A stretch of DNA of 64,000 bases from Sphingomonas rosea (GTDB taxonomy: Bacteria; Pseudomonadota; Alphaproteobacteria; Sphingomonadales; Sphingomonadaceae): NCBI RefSeq assembly GCF_039538065.1, contig NZ_BAABBR010000001.1, positions 496,001-560,000 on the forward strand. The letters run 5' to 3'. The stretch's first letter is position 1. Every line of letters begins with the position of its first letter. This document shows positions 43,427-54,100 of the stretch, piece after piece. The notes under the pieces were generated by a model. The model worked only from the letters and a program-made list of their open reading frames with translations. It searched no databases and had not been told where the DNA came from. A program made the translations under genes and the position numbers.

Positions 43427-45274
43427 TTGAAGATCGTTCACGTCGTTCGTCAGTTCCATCCGGGTGTGGGCGGGATGGAGAACTTCGTGGAGCAGCTTGC
43501 GCTGCGCCAGGTCGCGGCCGGCCATCAGGTGCGCGTGGCCACGCTCAACCGCATTTTCGCGGATCCCGACAACCAGGTGCTGGCCGCGCAGGAGCAATGG
43601 TGCGGGATCGATATCCACCGTGTGCCCTTCCGCGGATCGCGGCGGTATCCGGTCGCTCCCTCGGTCGTCCGACTGCTTCGCGGCGCGGACATCATTCACG
43701 TCCACGGCGTGGATTTCCTCTCGGACTATCTGGCGCTGACGCGGATCGCGCATGGCAAGAAGCTGGTGCTGACGACGCACGGCGGCTTCTTCCACACCAG
43801 CTTCGCGCGGCAGTTGAAGCAGATCTACCTGAAGACGGTGACCCGTGCCGCCCTGTCGCAATATGGCGCGGTGATCGCATGCAGCGCCGAGGACGAGCGA
43901 ACCTTCGCACCCGTCGCCGGCGACCGCCTGGTGCTGATCCCCAACCCCGTCGATGTTGAAAAATTCGCCGGGCTCGCCAGCCGCACGAGCAACAACATCA
44001 TTTATTTCGGCCGCCTCGCCCCCAACAAGGAGGTGATCCGGCTGATCGAATGGTTCGCCGGGTTCGCCAAGGAGCAGCACGACTCGCGGCTGATCATCGC
44101 CGGGAAGCCGATGGGCGTCGAACCCGAGGATCTCCGGCGCCGGGCGGAAGCGCTTGGAGTCGCGGACCGATTCGAGCTTCACATCACCCCGAGCAACGAT
44201 GCGTTGCGGGAACTGATCGGGCGCTGCGGCATCTACGCCTGCGCGTCGAGCTATGAAGGCTTCGGCCTCGCAGCGGTCGAGGGAGCGAGCGCGGGCCTGT
44301 TCCCGCTGCTGAGCGAAATCCCGCCCTTCGCCGACACGCTCGGCCGCCTCGGCTACGGCCAGATGGTCGACTTCCAGGCACCGGCAAGCTGGCCGGCCTC
44401 CTATGCCAGGTTGCCGCAAGCGCTCGCCACCTTCCGTGACGAGGTCAGCGTCGCGGACGTGCACGATCGCGTCGCCCCGTTTAACTGGGACTCGGCAATG
44501 CCGCGGTTCGAGGACGTCTATCGCAAGGTCCTCGGCGACACGTCGCGGCGCATCGGGACGGTCGAGGTCAGCGTCATGGACCGCGACACGGCGGTGAGCC
44601 GGATCCTCGACGCGATCGACAAGCGCGAACCCGCGCTCGTCACCTTCTGCAACGCGCACACGGTCAATCTCGCCCGCCGCGACAGCGACTTCCGGCGTCA
44701 GCTCAAGGAATTCCTCGTCCTCAATGATGGCGTGGGGGTCGATTGGGCCAGCCGCAGCCTGTTCGGCACCGCCTTTCCCGACAACCTCAACGGGACCGAT
44801 TTTACCCCGCACCTCCTCGGCGCGGCCAAGCGGCGGCTGTCGCTGTTCCTCGTCGGCAGCAAGCCGGGCGTCGCGGCCGAGGCCGGGCACGTGCTGCAGG
44901 AACGATATCCCCACCTCACCATTGCCGGCACCCGCGACGGCTTCTTCGGTCCGGACGAGGAAGCTGCGCTGGCGGCCGACATCACTGCCTCGGGCGCCGA
45001 CCTCGTGCTTTCCGCCATGGGCCAGCCGCGGCAGGAATTGTGGGCCGCGCGAACCGCCGCCAAGATCAGCCGCCCGATCATCTGCGTCGGCGCCTTGCTC
45101 GATTTCGTCGCCGCCAAGGTGCCGCGGGCTCCGTCGATGATCCGGCGCATGCGGCTCGAATGGGCCTATCGCCTGGCGCAGGAGCCGCGCCGCCTCGCCG
45201 GACGCTATCTCCTTGGCAACGCGACCTTCCTTGCGGGCATGATCCGGCAAAAGCTCACCGGCACGCGGATCTGA
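43427..45274 (+). CDS. Fused GT4-GT26 glycosyltransferase
   Basis: The product has 615 residues from TTG 43427. The GT4 part (about residues 1-370) has VVRQFHPGVGGMENFVEQLA, IHVHGVDFLSDY, YFGRLAPNKEVIRLIEWFAG and CASSYEGFGLAAVEGASAGL. The GT26 part (about 375-610) has LVTFCNAHTVNLARRDSDFR, LNDGVGVDWASRSLFG, NGTDFTPHLL, SAMGQPRQELWAAR and RMRLEWAYRLAQEPRRLAGR. In xanthan synthesis GumM (GT26) adds the second glucose and GumH (GT4) the following mannose; both reactions are consecutive, so this fusion could carry them out in one protein. The parallel is inferred, since donors and acceptors cannot be read from sequence. Confidence 0.88.
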   Translation: MKIVHVVRQFHPGVGGMENFVEQLALRQVAAGHQVRVATLNRIFADPDNQVLAAQEQWCGIDIHRVPFRGSRRYPVAPSVVRLLRGADIIHVHGVDFLSDYLALTRIAHGKKLVLTTHGGFFHTSFARQLKQIYLKTVTRAALSQYGAVIACSAEDERTFAPVAGDRLVLIPNPVDVEKFAGLASRTSNNIIYFGRLAPNKEVIRLIEWFAGFAKEQHDSRLIIAGKPMGVEPEDLRRRAEALGVADRFELHITPSNDALRELIGRCGIYACASSYEGFGLAAVEGASAGLFPLLSEIPPFADTLGRLGYGQMVDFQAPASWPASYARLPQALATFRDEVSVADVHDRVAPFNWDSAMPRFEDVYRKVLGDTSRRIGTVEVSVMDRDTAVSRILDAIDKREPALVTFCNAHTVNLARRDSDFRRQLKEFLVLNDGVGVDWASRSLFGTAFPDNLNGTDFTPHLLGAAKRRLSLFLVGSKPGVAAEAGHVLQERYPHLTIAGTRDGFFGPDEEAALAADITASGADLVLSAMGQPRQELWAARTAAKISRPIICVGALLDFVAAKVPRAPSMIRRMRLEWAYRLAQEPRRLAGRYLLGNATFLAGMIRQKLTGTRI

Positions 45275-45341
45275 CCCCCTCCCGCCATTGACCGCGCCCC
45301 TCCACAGGCCGAAGGGCGCGTGCAAGCACGAGGAGCAGCTG

Positions 45342-46043
45342 ATGATCGAAGCGGAATGGTGGGAATATGACAGCGTCGAGGAGATGGCCGACGCGGTGTC
45401 GGGCGACGTCGGGTTCATCATCGAGAGCGCGATCGACGCGCGCGATGCCTCGCTGCTGGCGCTTCCGGGCGGCAAGACCCCGCTCCCGATCTTCGACAAG
45501 ATGATCAAGGCCAAGCTGCCGTGGAAGAAGGTGACTATCGTCCCGACCGACGAGCGGCTGGTCGCGGTCGATCACGAGCTGAGCAACGCGCGCATGCTGG
45601 CCCAGCGCTTCATGCGCGCCGGTGCCCGCGTCATCCCGATCGGTGGCGAGAATGACGATGTCGACGCGGCCGGCAACATCGCCGACGCGCGGCTTCAGGA
45701 TTTGCCTTGGCCGCCGGATCTCGTCTGGCTGGGCATGGGCGCCGACGGACATACCGCCTCGATCTTTGCCGGCCCGGACATGCAGAAGGCGCTCGACGCC
45801 CCCAACGCCCGCCGCGCGGTCGGCGTTCGTCCCGACCCGCTCCCGGCCGAAGCGCCGGTGCCCCGCGTGACCCTGACTCGCGCCGCTTTGCTGTCGGCCC
45901 GGACGCTGATCATCACCATCCAGGGCGCGGAAAAAAAGGAACTGCTCGAGCAGGCGATCGCCGACGGGCAGTCGAGCCGGCTTCCGATCGGGCGCCTGCT
46001 GGCCGAGGCCGAGCAGCCGATCGACATTCACTGGGCGCCCTGA
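45342..46043 (+). CDS. pgl: 6-phosphogluconolactonase
   Basis: The product has 233 residues from ATG 45342, which has GAGGAG five to eight bases upstream; a longer frame from 45288 lacks support. LALPGGKTPLPIFDKMIKAK, VTIVPTDERLVAVDHELSNA and LVWLGMGADGHTASIFAG are the family blocks, and the last contains the catalytic His. It hydrolyses 6-phosphogluconolactone in the oxidative pentose phosphate / Entner-Doudoroff route. No zwf or edd lies next to it in this window. The gene is followed by a strong bidirectional terminator. Confidence 0.92.
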   Translation: MIEAEWWEYDSVEEMADAVSGDVGFIIESAIDARDASLLALPGGKTPLPIFDKMIKAKLPWKKVTIVPTDERLVAVDHELSNARMLAQRFMRAGARVIPIGGENDDVDAAGNIADARLQDLPWPPDLVWLGMGADGHTASIFAGPDMQKALDAPNARRAVGVRPDPLPAEAPVPRVTLTRAALLSARTLIITIQGAEKKELLEQAIADGQSSRLPIGRLLAEAEQPIDIHWAP

Positions 46044-46074
46044 GCCCAACTTCCTGAAGTCGACGCGCATGAGA

Positions 46075-46111
46075 AAGGGCGCCGGGATTGCTCCCGGCGC
46101 CCTTCCTTTTT
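46075..46111. terminator. Bidirectional terminator between pgl and the autotransporter gene
   Basis: AAGGGCGCCGGG pairs perfectly with CCCGGCGCCCTT around ATTGCT, followed by CCTTTTT on the plus strand and TTTCTC on the minus strand. It serves both convergent genes. Confidence 0.9.
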
Positions 46112-46126
46112 GGCGTGAGCCGAACC

Positions 46127-49100
46127 TTAGAAGCGGAAACCGCCGCGCAGGCCCCAGCCCTTGACGTCGCCGAAGTCGACCCAGGCCGAGAGCAGCGGAC
46201 CACCGCCCGCGCCGCCGCCGATACCGGCTTCGACACGACCCCAGGTGCCGCGCTTCGAGTCGGCGAAGTCCGAGCTCAGCGAGCCCGAGGCGACGCGCAG
46301 GTCGGCCGGATCGCTGAACTCGTGGAACACCTTGCCGTCGACGAACGGAGCGATCACGCCAGCGAAGGTCGCGCGCGCCTGGAGGCGGCCACGGGTGCTG
46401 GTGTTGGTCCGGTTGTCGAAGAAGACGCCGCCGAAGCTGTAGTCGTCGACCCGCGAGCGGACGTAGCTGAGGCCGGCGCCCGCGTCGAAGTTGACGCCGT
46501 TCGGGTTGCCGAAGCGGAAGCCCGCCTCGCCATCGATACCCGTGCTGCGGCCCTTCGGACGGCTAAACGCGATCCCGAGGACGTTGTTGGTGATCGTCAG
46601 GTCGTAGGTGTCACGCTTCAGGAGGACACCGGCATACGGCCCCTGCTTCGCGCCGAACTGCGCATAGGCGCCGTAGTTGTAGCCCTCGGCTTCCAGAGCA
46701 GTCGCATAGGCGCTGTCGCCGCGAGCATGCTCGTAACCGGCGGTGACGCCGACGAGCAGGTTCGGCAGGCCGATGTCGAGACCGCCCTGCGCGCCGCGCC
46801 GGTGGGTCTTGAAGCGGCCATCGGTGGTCAGCGTGGTGCTGAACGCCGAAATGGTCCGATCCTGGTCGCCCGAACGGTCACGCGACGAGTAGAGCTGCGC
46901 CCAGATGCCGAGCGGGTGCTTGCGCTCGTTGCCGTAGTCGACGCGGCGGCTCAGCGCGTAGGCGTTGTAGGCGTCGGCCGACTGGTACCAGATGTCGTTG
47001 GCGAGACGGCTGGCGATCAGCTGGTCGGCCACGGCCAGGCCCGGGCGGGCGACGAAATAGACGTCGCCGCTGCGGGTCTCGAGACCGTAGTTGATCAGGC
47101 CGATGCCGGTCGTGCCACCGAGCGTGAAGGCACCGGCGGTGATGTCGTTGTTGAGCGAATCGACCACCAGGGTCCCGATCGGATCGATCACCGGGTTGGT
47201 CACGTTGGCGAGCACCGAGGTGGTGCCGGTCGTGGTGCCGTTGATGATCAGGCGGTCCGAGGTCAGCAGGTTGTTCACGCCCACGACGTCGATGCCGAGA
47301 CGCGCGCCCGCCGTCGCGACATAGTTGCCGCCGATGGTGAAGGTGTCGTTGGCCGCCCCGTCGCGCAGGTCGATGAGGCCGGTCGCCTGGTTGTTGAACG
47401 CCTCCAGCCCGACGAAGCTTGCCGCGCCACCGAACACGTTGACCGTGCCGCTGTTGTTGAAGGCGTCGGTGCCCGCGCCATAGTCGGTCACGCCGACGGT
47501 GTTGCGGATGCCGCTGTTGTTGACGGTGGTGTTGCCGCCGTCGAACGTCAGCGCCGCCGTCTGGTTGAAGGTGCCGGCATTGGTCAGCGTCTCGAGGCCC
47601 AGCAGGGTCGTCGCGCCGGTGGTGTTGACCGTTCCGCCAGCCGCGTTGGTGAAGCTGTCGGTGCCCGCACCGAAGTCCATCGTGCCCGTCAGGTTGAACG
47701 TGCCGCTGTTGGTGACGGCGGTGTTGCCGGCGTCGAAGGTCACGGCCTGCGTCTTGTTGAACGTGCCCGCGTTGGTCAGCGTCTCGAGACCGAGCAGGGT
47801 CAACGCGCCGGTGGTGTTGACGGTCCCGCCGGCATTGTTGGTGAAGCTGTCGGTGCCGGCGCCGAAGTCGGTGGTGCCGTTGAGGTTGAGCACGCCCGAG
47901 TTCACCAGCGCGTCGTTGCCGATGCCGAAGTTGATCGCGGCGTTCTGCGTGAAGGTCGTGGTGTTGGTGAAAGTGTCGTTGCCGTCACCGAACGAGAGCG
48001 CGCCCGACTGGGTGTAGCCGGCAGTGCGGTTGTTGGTGAAGCTGTCGTTCCCGGCGGTGAAGGCGAGCGGACCCGCGATCGTGCCGGTCGCGCCGATGGT
48101 CAGCGCGAGCGGACCCGAACCGGCGACCACATAGGCGGGGTTGCCGGCCGTGGTGCTCTGGATCGTGCCGTTGACGATCAGCGTGTTGCCGGTGGTCCCG
48201 CCGAGCGTGACGGCGGTCGGAGCCGAGACGGTGACGCCCGAGTTGACCGTGACGGTCGCGGCGCCGGCGGTCTGGGCCCAGATGCCCGAACCGTTGGTCG
48301 ACGAGATGTTGCCGTTGGCGGTGACCGACACCGGCGCAGCGCCGGCGGCGACGACCCGAACCGCGCCGAAGCTCGGCGAGGCGGCGACATTGGCGGCGGT
48401 CGAGGTGACGACACCGGTGGTGACGTTCACGGCGCCCGTGCCGGTGGTGGCGACGTCGATGCCGAGGCTGTTGTCGCCGCTGACGTTGATCGTGCCGGTG
48501 TTGGCGACGGTGACCGGACCGGCCGAGTTGATCTGGATCGCGCTCGAATTGGCGCCAGTGGTGGTGACGCCGCCGACGGTCACGCCGACCGTACCGGTGG
48601 TCTGCGCGTTGTTGCCAACGAGCACGCCCTGGCTGCTGGCGCCCGTCGTGCTGATGGTGCCGCAGTTGATGACGATGTTGCCGCTGCTCGAATTGGCAAC
48701 GATGCCCGGGGTGAGGTCGCCCGTGGTGGTGACGGTCGGGCAGGTGCCGATGTCGATGTTGCCGGTGGTGGTGGCGGCGTTGATCGCGACCTTCTGGGTC
48801 GCGGTCGAGTTGGCAGCGCTGACCGCGCCCGTGCGCAGCACGACGTTGCCGGTGGTCGCGCCCGCGAACACGGCATCGCCGTTGGTCGTGGTGACGCCGT
48901 TGCCGGTGAAGCTCACGCCGGTGCCGGTCAGATAGGCGCCCTGGTAGTTGGCGCTGATCGCACCGCTGGTGAGGGTGACAGGGCCGCCGCTGCTGGTGAG
49001 GACCAGGCCGCCGCCGGCGCTGTTGACCGTGCCGCTGGTGAAGGTGATCGCGCCCGTCCCGTCGACCGACGCCGCGAGCGAGGCAGTGCCGCCGGTGGTC

Positions 49101-49612
49101 GAGATGTTGCCGGTGGTGATGGCCGTGGTCGTGCCACCGCTGCCGATCACGCCGTAGCTGTTGTCACCGGTGGTGGTGATGTTGCCGGTCGTGATTGTGA
49201 CCGGGCCGCCGTTGGCGGAGAAATCGATCGCATCGACATCGATGCCCGAGGTCAGGAAGGCCTGGTTCGCCGCGTTGAGCTGGATGCTGCCGCCGGCGAA
49301 GGTGTTGCTGAGCGTCAGACCGTTCTGAGTGCTGATGTTGTCGACGTTCTGGATGACGCCGCCGGACACCGGGGTCGCGGTCGCGACGATGTTACCCGTC
49401 GAGCTGCTGATGGTCAGGGGAGCCGTGGCGGAGAAGGTGCCGCTGGTCACGTTGACGGTGGAAACGGCGGTCGTGCCGTTGACGCAGTTGTAAGTGGTGC
49501 CCGTGGCGAGCGTGCAGGTCGTGCTCTGCGCGGCCGCGGCCGACGGCAGGACAAAGGCCGCTGCGGCAACCGAAGCGGTGCCCAAAAGCTTGAGCTTTGT
49601 GTTATTTGTCAC
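46127..49612 (-). CDS. Autotransporter adhesin-like protein with tandem repeats
   Basis: The product has 1161 residues from GTG 49612, with GGGGAG six bases upstream. The signal peptide (LLGTASVAAAAFVLPSAAAA) is followed by a Thr/Gly/Asn-rich beta-helix passenger. Tandem units of about 64 residues (192 bp; for example LLGLETLTNAGTFN, FGAGTDSFTN and GGTVNTTGA) recur around bases 47450-48010. The last 280 residues (NERKHPLGIWAQLYSSRDRS onward) form the autotransporter barrel ending WGLRGGFRF with the required terminal Phe. It is probably a surface adhesin or biofilm protein. Only one or two cysteine pairs (near TTCTLATGTTYNCV and GTCPTV) are present. Confidence 0.85.
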   Translation of the reverse strand: MTNNTKLKLLGTASVAAAAFVLPSAAAAQSTTCTLATGTTYNCVNGTTAVSTVNVTSGTFSATAPLTISSSTGNIVATATPVSGGVIQNVDNISTQNGLTLSNTFAGGSIQLNAANQAFLTSGIDVDAIDFSANGGPVTITTGNITTTGDNSYGVIGSGGTTTAITTGNISTTGGTASLAASVDGTGAITFTSGTVNSAGGGLVLTSSGGPVTLTSGAISANYQGAYLTGTGVSFTGNGVTTTNGDAVFAGATTGNVVLRTGAVSAANSTATQKVAINAATTTGNIDIGTCPTVTTTGDLTPGIVANSSSGNIVINCGTISTTGASSQGVLVGNNAQTTGTVGVTVGGVTTTGANSSAIQINSAGPVTVANTGTINVSGDNSLGIDVATTGTGAVNVTTGVVTSTAANVAASPSFGAVRVVAAGAAPVSVTANGNISSTNGSGIWAQTAGAATVTVNSGVTVSAPTAVTLGGTTGNTLIVNGTIQSTTAGNPAYVVAGSGPLALTIGATGTIAGPLAFTAGNDSFTNNRTAGYTQSGALSFGDGNDTFTNTTTFTQNAAINFGIGNDALVNSGVLNLNGTTDFGAGTDSFTNNAGGTVNTTGALTLLGLETLTNAGTFNKTQAVTFDAGNTAVTNSGTFNLTGTMDFGAGTDSFTNAAGGTVNTTGATTLLGLETLTNAGTFNQTAALTFDGGNTTVNNSGIRNTVGVTDYGAGTDAFNNSGTVNVFGGAASFVGLEAFNNQATGLIDLRDGAANDTFTIGGNYVATAGARLGIDVVGVNNLLTSDRLIINGTTTGTTSVLANVTNPVIDPIGTLVVDSLNNDITAGAFTLGGTTGIGLINYGLETRSGDVYFVARPGLAVADQLIASRLANDIWYQSADAYNAYALSRRVDYGNERKHPLGIWAQLYSSRDRSGDQDRTISAFSTTLTTDGRFKTHRRGAQGGLDIGLPNLLVGVTAGYEHARGDSAYATALEAEGYNYGAYAQFGAKQGPYAGVLLKRDTYDLTITNNVLGIAFSRPKGRSTGIDGEAGFRFGNPNGVNFDAGAGLSYVRSRVDDYSFGGVFFDNRTNTSTRGRLQARATFAGVIAPFVDGKVFHEFSDPADLRVASGSLSSDFADSKRGTWGRVEAGIGGGAGGGPLLSAWVDFGDVKGWGLRGGFRF

Positions 49613-49776
49613 GTTTGACTCCCCTGTGACGGACGCTGAACGCGCGCCCTTGATGTTCCGGTGCTCCCTAACGAGGCAGCATCCGCTCTTGTTTCGGCTC
49701 CGAATACAAAGCAGATTAGTGTGGCGAATACGATACATATTTGCACGCAAGGTTAATCCGATCCGGGCCGGAAACC

Positions 49777-50613
49777 TCAGCGTAGCCGCTCGGTCATCCA
49801 GGCGAGATGCTCGGCCATGAAGGTCGAGATGAAGAAGTAACTGTGATCGTAGCCCTCTTGCCGTCGGAGGCTGAGCGGCTGGCCCGCCGCCGCGGCGGCC
49901 CTTTCAATCCGTTCCGGGGTCAATTGCTCGGCGAAAAACGGGTCGCCGGTTCCGATATCGATCAGAATGTCGGCCGTTCGTGCGCCGCTTTTGAGCAAGG
50001 CGACCGCATCGTGGCGGGCCCAGCTCGCCCGATCGTCGCCGAGGTAGCGCGAAAAGGCCTTCTCGCCCCACGGCACCTCGGAGGGGGCGACGATCGGCGC
50101 GAAGGCCGAGACCGCGCGGAACCGGCCGGGATGGCGGAGCGCGACGGTGAGCGCGCCATGCCCGCCCATGCTGTGGCCGGTGATCGCCTGTCGTCCCATG
50201 TCGAGTATGGGAAAATCCGCCGCGATCAGCGCCGGAAGCTCCTCGGTGACGTAGGTCCACATCCGATAGTTGGCCGACCAGGGCGCCTGGGTCGCATCGA
50301 CGTAGAAGCCCGCGCCGAGCCCGATGTCCCAGCCTTCCTCGTCATGCACCCCTTCCCCGCGCGGGGAAGTGTCGGGCGCGAGGAAGGCGAGGCCATGCGC
50401 GGCGCAGGCCGCGCGATACTCGCCCTTGTCGGTGACATTGGCGTGGGTGCAGGTCAGCCCCGACAGATAGGTTACCAGCGGCACCCGCCCCTGCTCCGCC
50501 TGCGGCGGCAGGAACAGCGAGAAGGTCATGGGCGTGCCCGTTGCCCGGCTGCCGTGCCGCAGGACGAGCTGACGGCCGCCGTGGCTTCGGGCTTCGCTGA
50601 CGACCTCGAGCAT
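49777..50613 (-). CDS. fghA: S-formylglutathione hydrolase
   Basis: The product has 278 residues from ATG 50613, whose A is the last base of the upstream stop (TGATG). PLVTYLSGLTCTHANVTDKG is the family signature, GHSMGGHGALT holds the nucleophile Ser, and DIGTGDPFFAEQ plus EGYDHSYFFI carry the Asp and His of the triad. It releases formate and glutathione from S-formylglutathione, the second step after the alcohol dehydrogenase encoded upstream in the same operon. Confidence 0.93.
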   Translation of the reverse strand: MLEVVSEARSHGGRQLVLRHGSRATGTPMTFSLFLPPQAEQGRVPLVTYLSGLTCTHANVTDKGEYRAACAAHGLAFLAPDTSPRGEGVHDEEGWDIGLGAGFYVDATQAPWSANYRMWTYVTEELPALIAADFPILDMGRQAITGHSMGGHGALTVALRHPGRFRAVSAFAPIVAPSEVPWGEKAFSRYLGDDRASWARHDAVALLKSGARTADILIDIGTGDPFFAEQLTPERIERAAAAAGQPLSLRRQEGYDHSYFFISTFMAEHLAWMTERLR

Positions 50614-51002
50614 CAGGCGGTCTGCGGCATCCGGTGCATGGCGCAGATCTTGTTGCCGTCGGGATCGCGCAGATAGGCGAGATAGAGGTCGACCCCCATG
50701 CCCGAGCGAATTCCGGGATCGTCCTCGATCGGGGTGCCGCCGGCAGCAATACCCGCCTCGTGCCAGGCATGCGCCTGCTCGGGATTGTCGACCTTGAAGC
50801 CGAGGGTGCAGCCGTTGCCGTGAGTGGCGGGCTGGCCGTCGATCGGCTTGGTGATGATGAAGATGCCGCCGTCCTTCAGGTACATGACCCGGCCCTTGGG
50901 ATCGACCCGGCCCTCGCGGCCGCCGATCGCGGTGAACAGGGCATCGTAGAATTTCTTCGAGCGCTCGATGTCGTTCGAGCCGATCATGACGTGACTGAAC
51001 AT
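50613..51002 (-). CDS. VOC (glyoxalase/bleomycin-resistance) family protein
   Basis: The product has 129 residues. FSHVMIGSNDIERSKKFYDA at the N-terminus and LAYLRDPDGNKICAMH at the end are standard for single-domain VOC proteins, with the usual paired beta-alpha-beta-beta-beta modules. It lies between adhC and fghA and is coupled to fghA, so it probably takes part in glutathione-linked aldehyde removal. The exact reaction is unknown; metal ligands (His4, Glu and the C-terminal His) look possible. Confidence 0.88.
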   Translation of the reverse strand: MFSHVMIGSNDIERSKKFYDALFTAIGGREGRVDPKGRVMYLKDGGIFIITKPIDGQPATHGNGCTLGFKVDNPEQAHAWHEAGIAAGGTPIEDDPGIRSGMGVDLYLAYLRDPDGNKICAMHRMPQTA

Positions 51003-51017
51003 GGCAATGCCCTCCTT

Positions 51018-52130
<1,113 letters not shown>

Positions 52131-52330
52131 GGGCTTCGGCGCGCTCCTGTTAACCGATTTCGCCGCTCCCGTGGCACAAGCCCGAGGCGTTGGCAAAGGC
52201 CGAACCGGTATCGACCAAGCGTTGCAATTCAACGACCTAAAACCGCTTGCATCGTTAGGGTAAAACCGTAACCTCCTCGGCTTGCATCGTTTTTCTCGCG
52301 CTTGTCGGCGCCCGGGGTGGGAGTAGAGAA

Positions 52331-53896
52331 CTGATCACGACGCGACGCGCTTCGGCGCGCCTTGGTCTTGCCCTGCTTTTCTTCTCGGCCAGCAGCGCGC
52401 TCAACGCCCAGCCGGTCCCCTCGGTCGTCGAGGAAGTGAAGTTCGTCACGGGCGACGACAATCGCGCCTCCTTCCTGATCCGCTTCTCGCCGCAGGAGCC
52501 GCAGACCGCGCCGCTCAACAACAATCCGACGCGGCCCGAATTGCTGATGCGCGCGACGCTCCGCGCGCCCCGGGTCAAGCCGCGCGACAATTATCGTGGC
52601 ATCGTCCGCGCCGCGACCTTCGAGACCAGCGAGACCGGCCTCCTCTGGCGCTTCGACACGGCGGCGCCGGCACAGGTCAGCGTCCAGCCCGCCGGCGACA
52701 AGACGCTGCAGGTGATCGTCCAGCGACTGTCCGGCGACGAGGCGATCGGCGCGCGTCCGATCGGTTCCGAAGGTGAAGCGGTCTCGCCCGCCACCGCTCT
52801 TCCCGCGTACGTCGAACCGGGCGTGGAGGGTGACAGCTTCGAACTGGTGCCGCTCAAATATGCGGATGTCAGCGAGGTCATCGGCCTCCTCGTCGAGGGC
52901 GAGACGATCCAGCCGAACAATGTCTTCATCCGGCGCGAGCCGGGTTTCGGCTCGATCGCCAATGCCAACAGCCAGTATCAGTATCAGAACAACAACAACC
53001 AGCAGCAGACCACCGCGCAGCCGCTCGGGCAGAGCTTCGCCGGCCGTGGTCTCGCCATCGACCGACGCCTCAACGCCGTCTGGATCACCGGCACGCCGGA
53101 CCGGATCGCCCGGATCAAGGCGCAGATCGCCGCGATCGACATTCCGGTCGACTCGGTCATCCTCGAAACTCAATTCGTCGAACTGACCGAGACGGGCGCG
53201 CGCAACCTCGGGCTCGACATCGCGAACCGCGACGGCCAGATCGCGGTCGGCACGATCACGCTCGGCAGCAACACCAGCTTCGGCAACGATCCGCTGACCC
53301 CGTTCAGGTCGGGCGTCCTTCAGGCCGCCATCTACGCGCAGGTGCAGAAGGGCGAGGGCAGGATCGTGTCGCGGCCGCGGATCGCCGCCCAGTCGGGCTC
53401 GGCGGCCAAGATCATCACGGGCGACGCCCTGCCGATCCTGACTTCGATCACCTTGTCGGGCGTCAACGGGGTCAGCCAGCAGGTGCAATACGTCAACGTC
53501 GGGGTGACGCTGCAGATCGCGCCGCGGGTGTCGAGCGACGGCTTCGTCACCAGCCAGATCTATGGCGTGGTCTCCTCGGTCACCGGCTACAGCCAGGGCT
53601 ACCCCACGATCAGCCAGCGCGAAGCCGAGACCAGCGCCAGCGTGCGCGACGGTGAGACCTTCGTCATCGGCGGGCTGACCCAGGAGAACAATCTGAAGAC
53701 CAAGGGGCGGGTCCCGATCCTCGGCGACATCCCCGTGGTCGGCACGATCTTCCGCAACGAGCGGTCAACCCGCGCCAAGACCGAGCTCTACATCGTCATC
53801 ACGCCGCGGATCGTCCGGCATCGCCGCAACGAAGCGCCGCTCCAGCCCGCGCCCTCGCCCGCCGTTCCGGGCCTTACGGGAGGTGCCGGCCGCTAG
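52331..53896 (+). CDS. Secretin-family outer-membrane protein, probable CTG start
   Basis: The frame encodes 521 residues from CTG 52331. The reading frame has a stop at 52256, and between there and GTG 52436 there is no ATG, GTG or TTG. The segment [20 protein letters not shown] ending ALNAQ is a good signal peptide, and GGGAG lies seven bases before CTG, so the GTG at 52436 would remove the export signal. [20 protein letters not shown] is a secretin N-domain; [40 protein letters not shown] and [20 protein letters not shown], then [18 protein letters not shown] are the secretin pore blocks. An Asn/Gln-rich loop (about 218-233) is odd. No type II secretion or pilus genes accompany it. Confidence 0.85.
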   Translation: MITTRRASARLGLALLFFSASSALNAQPVPSVVEEVKFVTGDDNRASFLIRFSPQEPQTAPLNNNPTRPELLMRATLRAPRVKPRDNYRGIVRAATFETSETGLLWRFDTAAPAQVSVQPAGDKTLQVIVQRLSGDEAIGARPIGSEGEAVSPATALPAYVEPGVEGDSFELVPLKYADVSEVIGLLVEGETIQPNNVFIRREPGFGSIANANSQYQYQNNNNQQQTTAQPLGQSFAGRGLAIDRRLNAVWITGTPDRIARIKAQIAAIDIPVDSVILETQFVELTETGARNLGLDIANRDGQIAVGTITLGSNTSFGNDPLTPFRSGVLQAAIYAQVQKGEGRIVSRPRIAAQSGSAAKIITGDALPILTSITLSGVNGVSQQVQYVNVGVTLQIAPRVSSDGFVTSQIYGVVSSVTGYSQGYPTISQREAETSASVRDGETFVIGGLTQENNLKTKGRVPILGDIPVVGTIFRNERSTRAKTELYIVITPRIVRHRRNEAPLQPAPSPAVPGLTGGAGR

Positions 53897-54100
53897 CGCA
53901 ACCACGCTCGCAACGCCTGCCCGCTCCACGGCCGGACCACCGGCCGCGAGCAATTCGACTCGCCCTACCTGATCCTTGTTAATGCGTTGAATTAGCTGGA
54001 TTTTTCTTCTGGACAGCCTTCGAATCATGCGTAGCCTGTTCATGTCCGCGTCAGTTTTGGCGCCGGCCGCATTTGAATTGAAGAAGGGGCAAACCAGACC

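Noticed and set aside
46088..49618. A 1176-codon open frame on the plus strand opposite the autotransporter
   Set aside because: Composition is dominated by Arg, Gly, Val and Asp with no domain pattern; it is an antisense shadow of GC-rich coding DNA. The minus-strand frame has a signal peptide and barrel.
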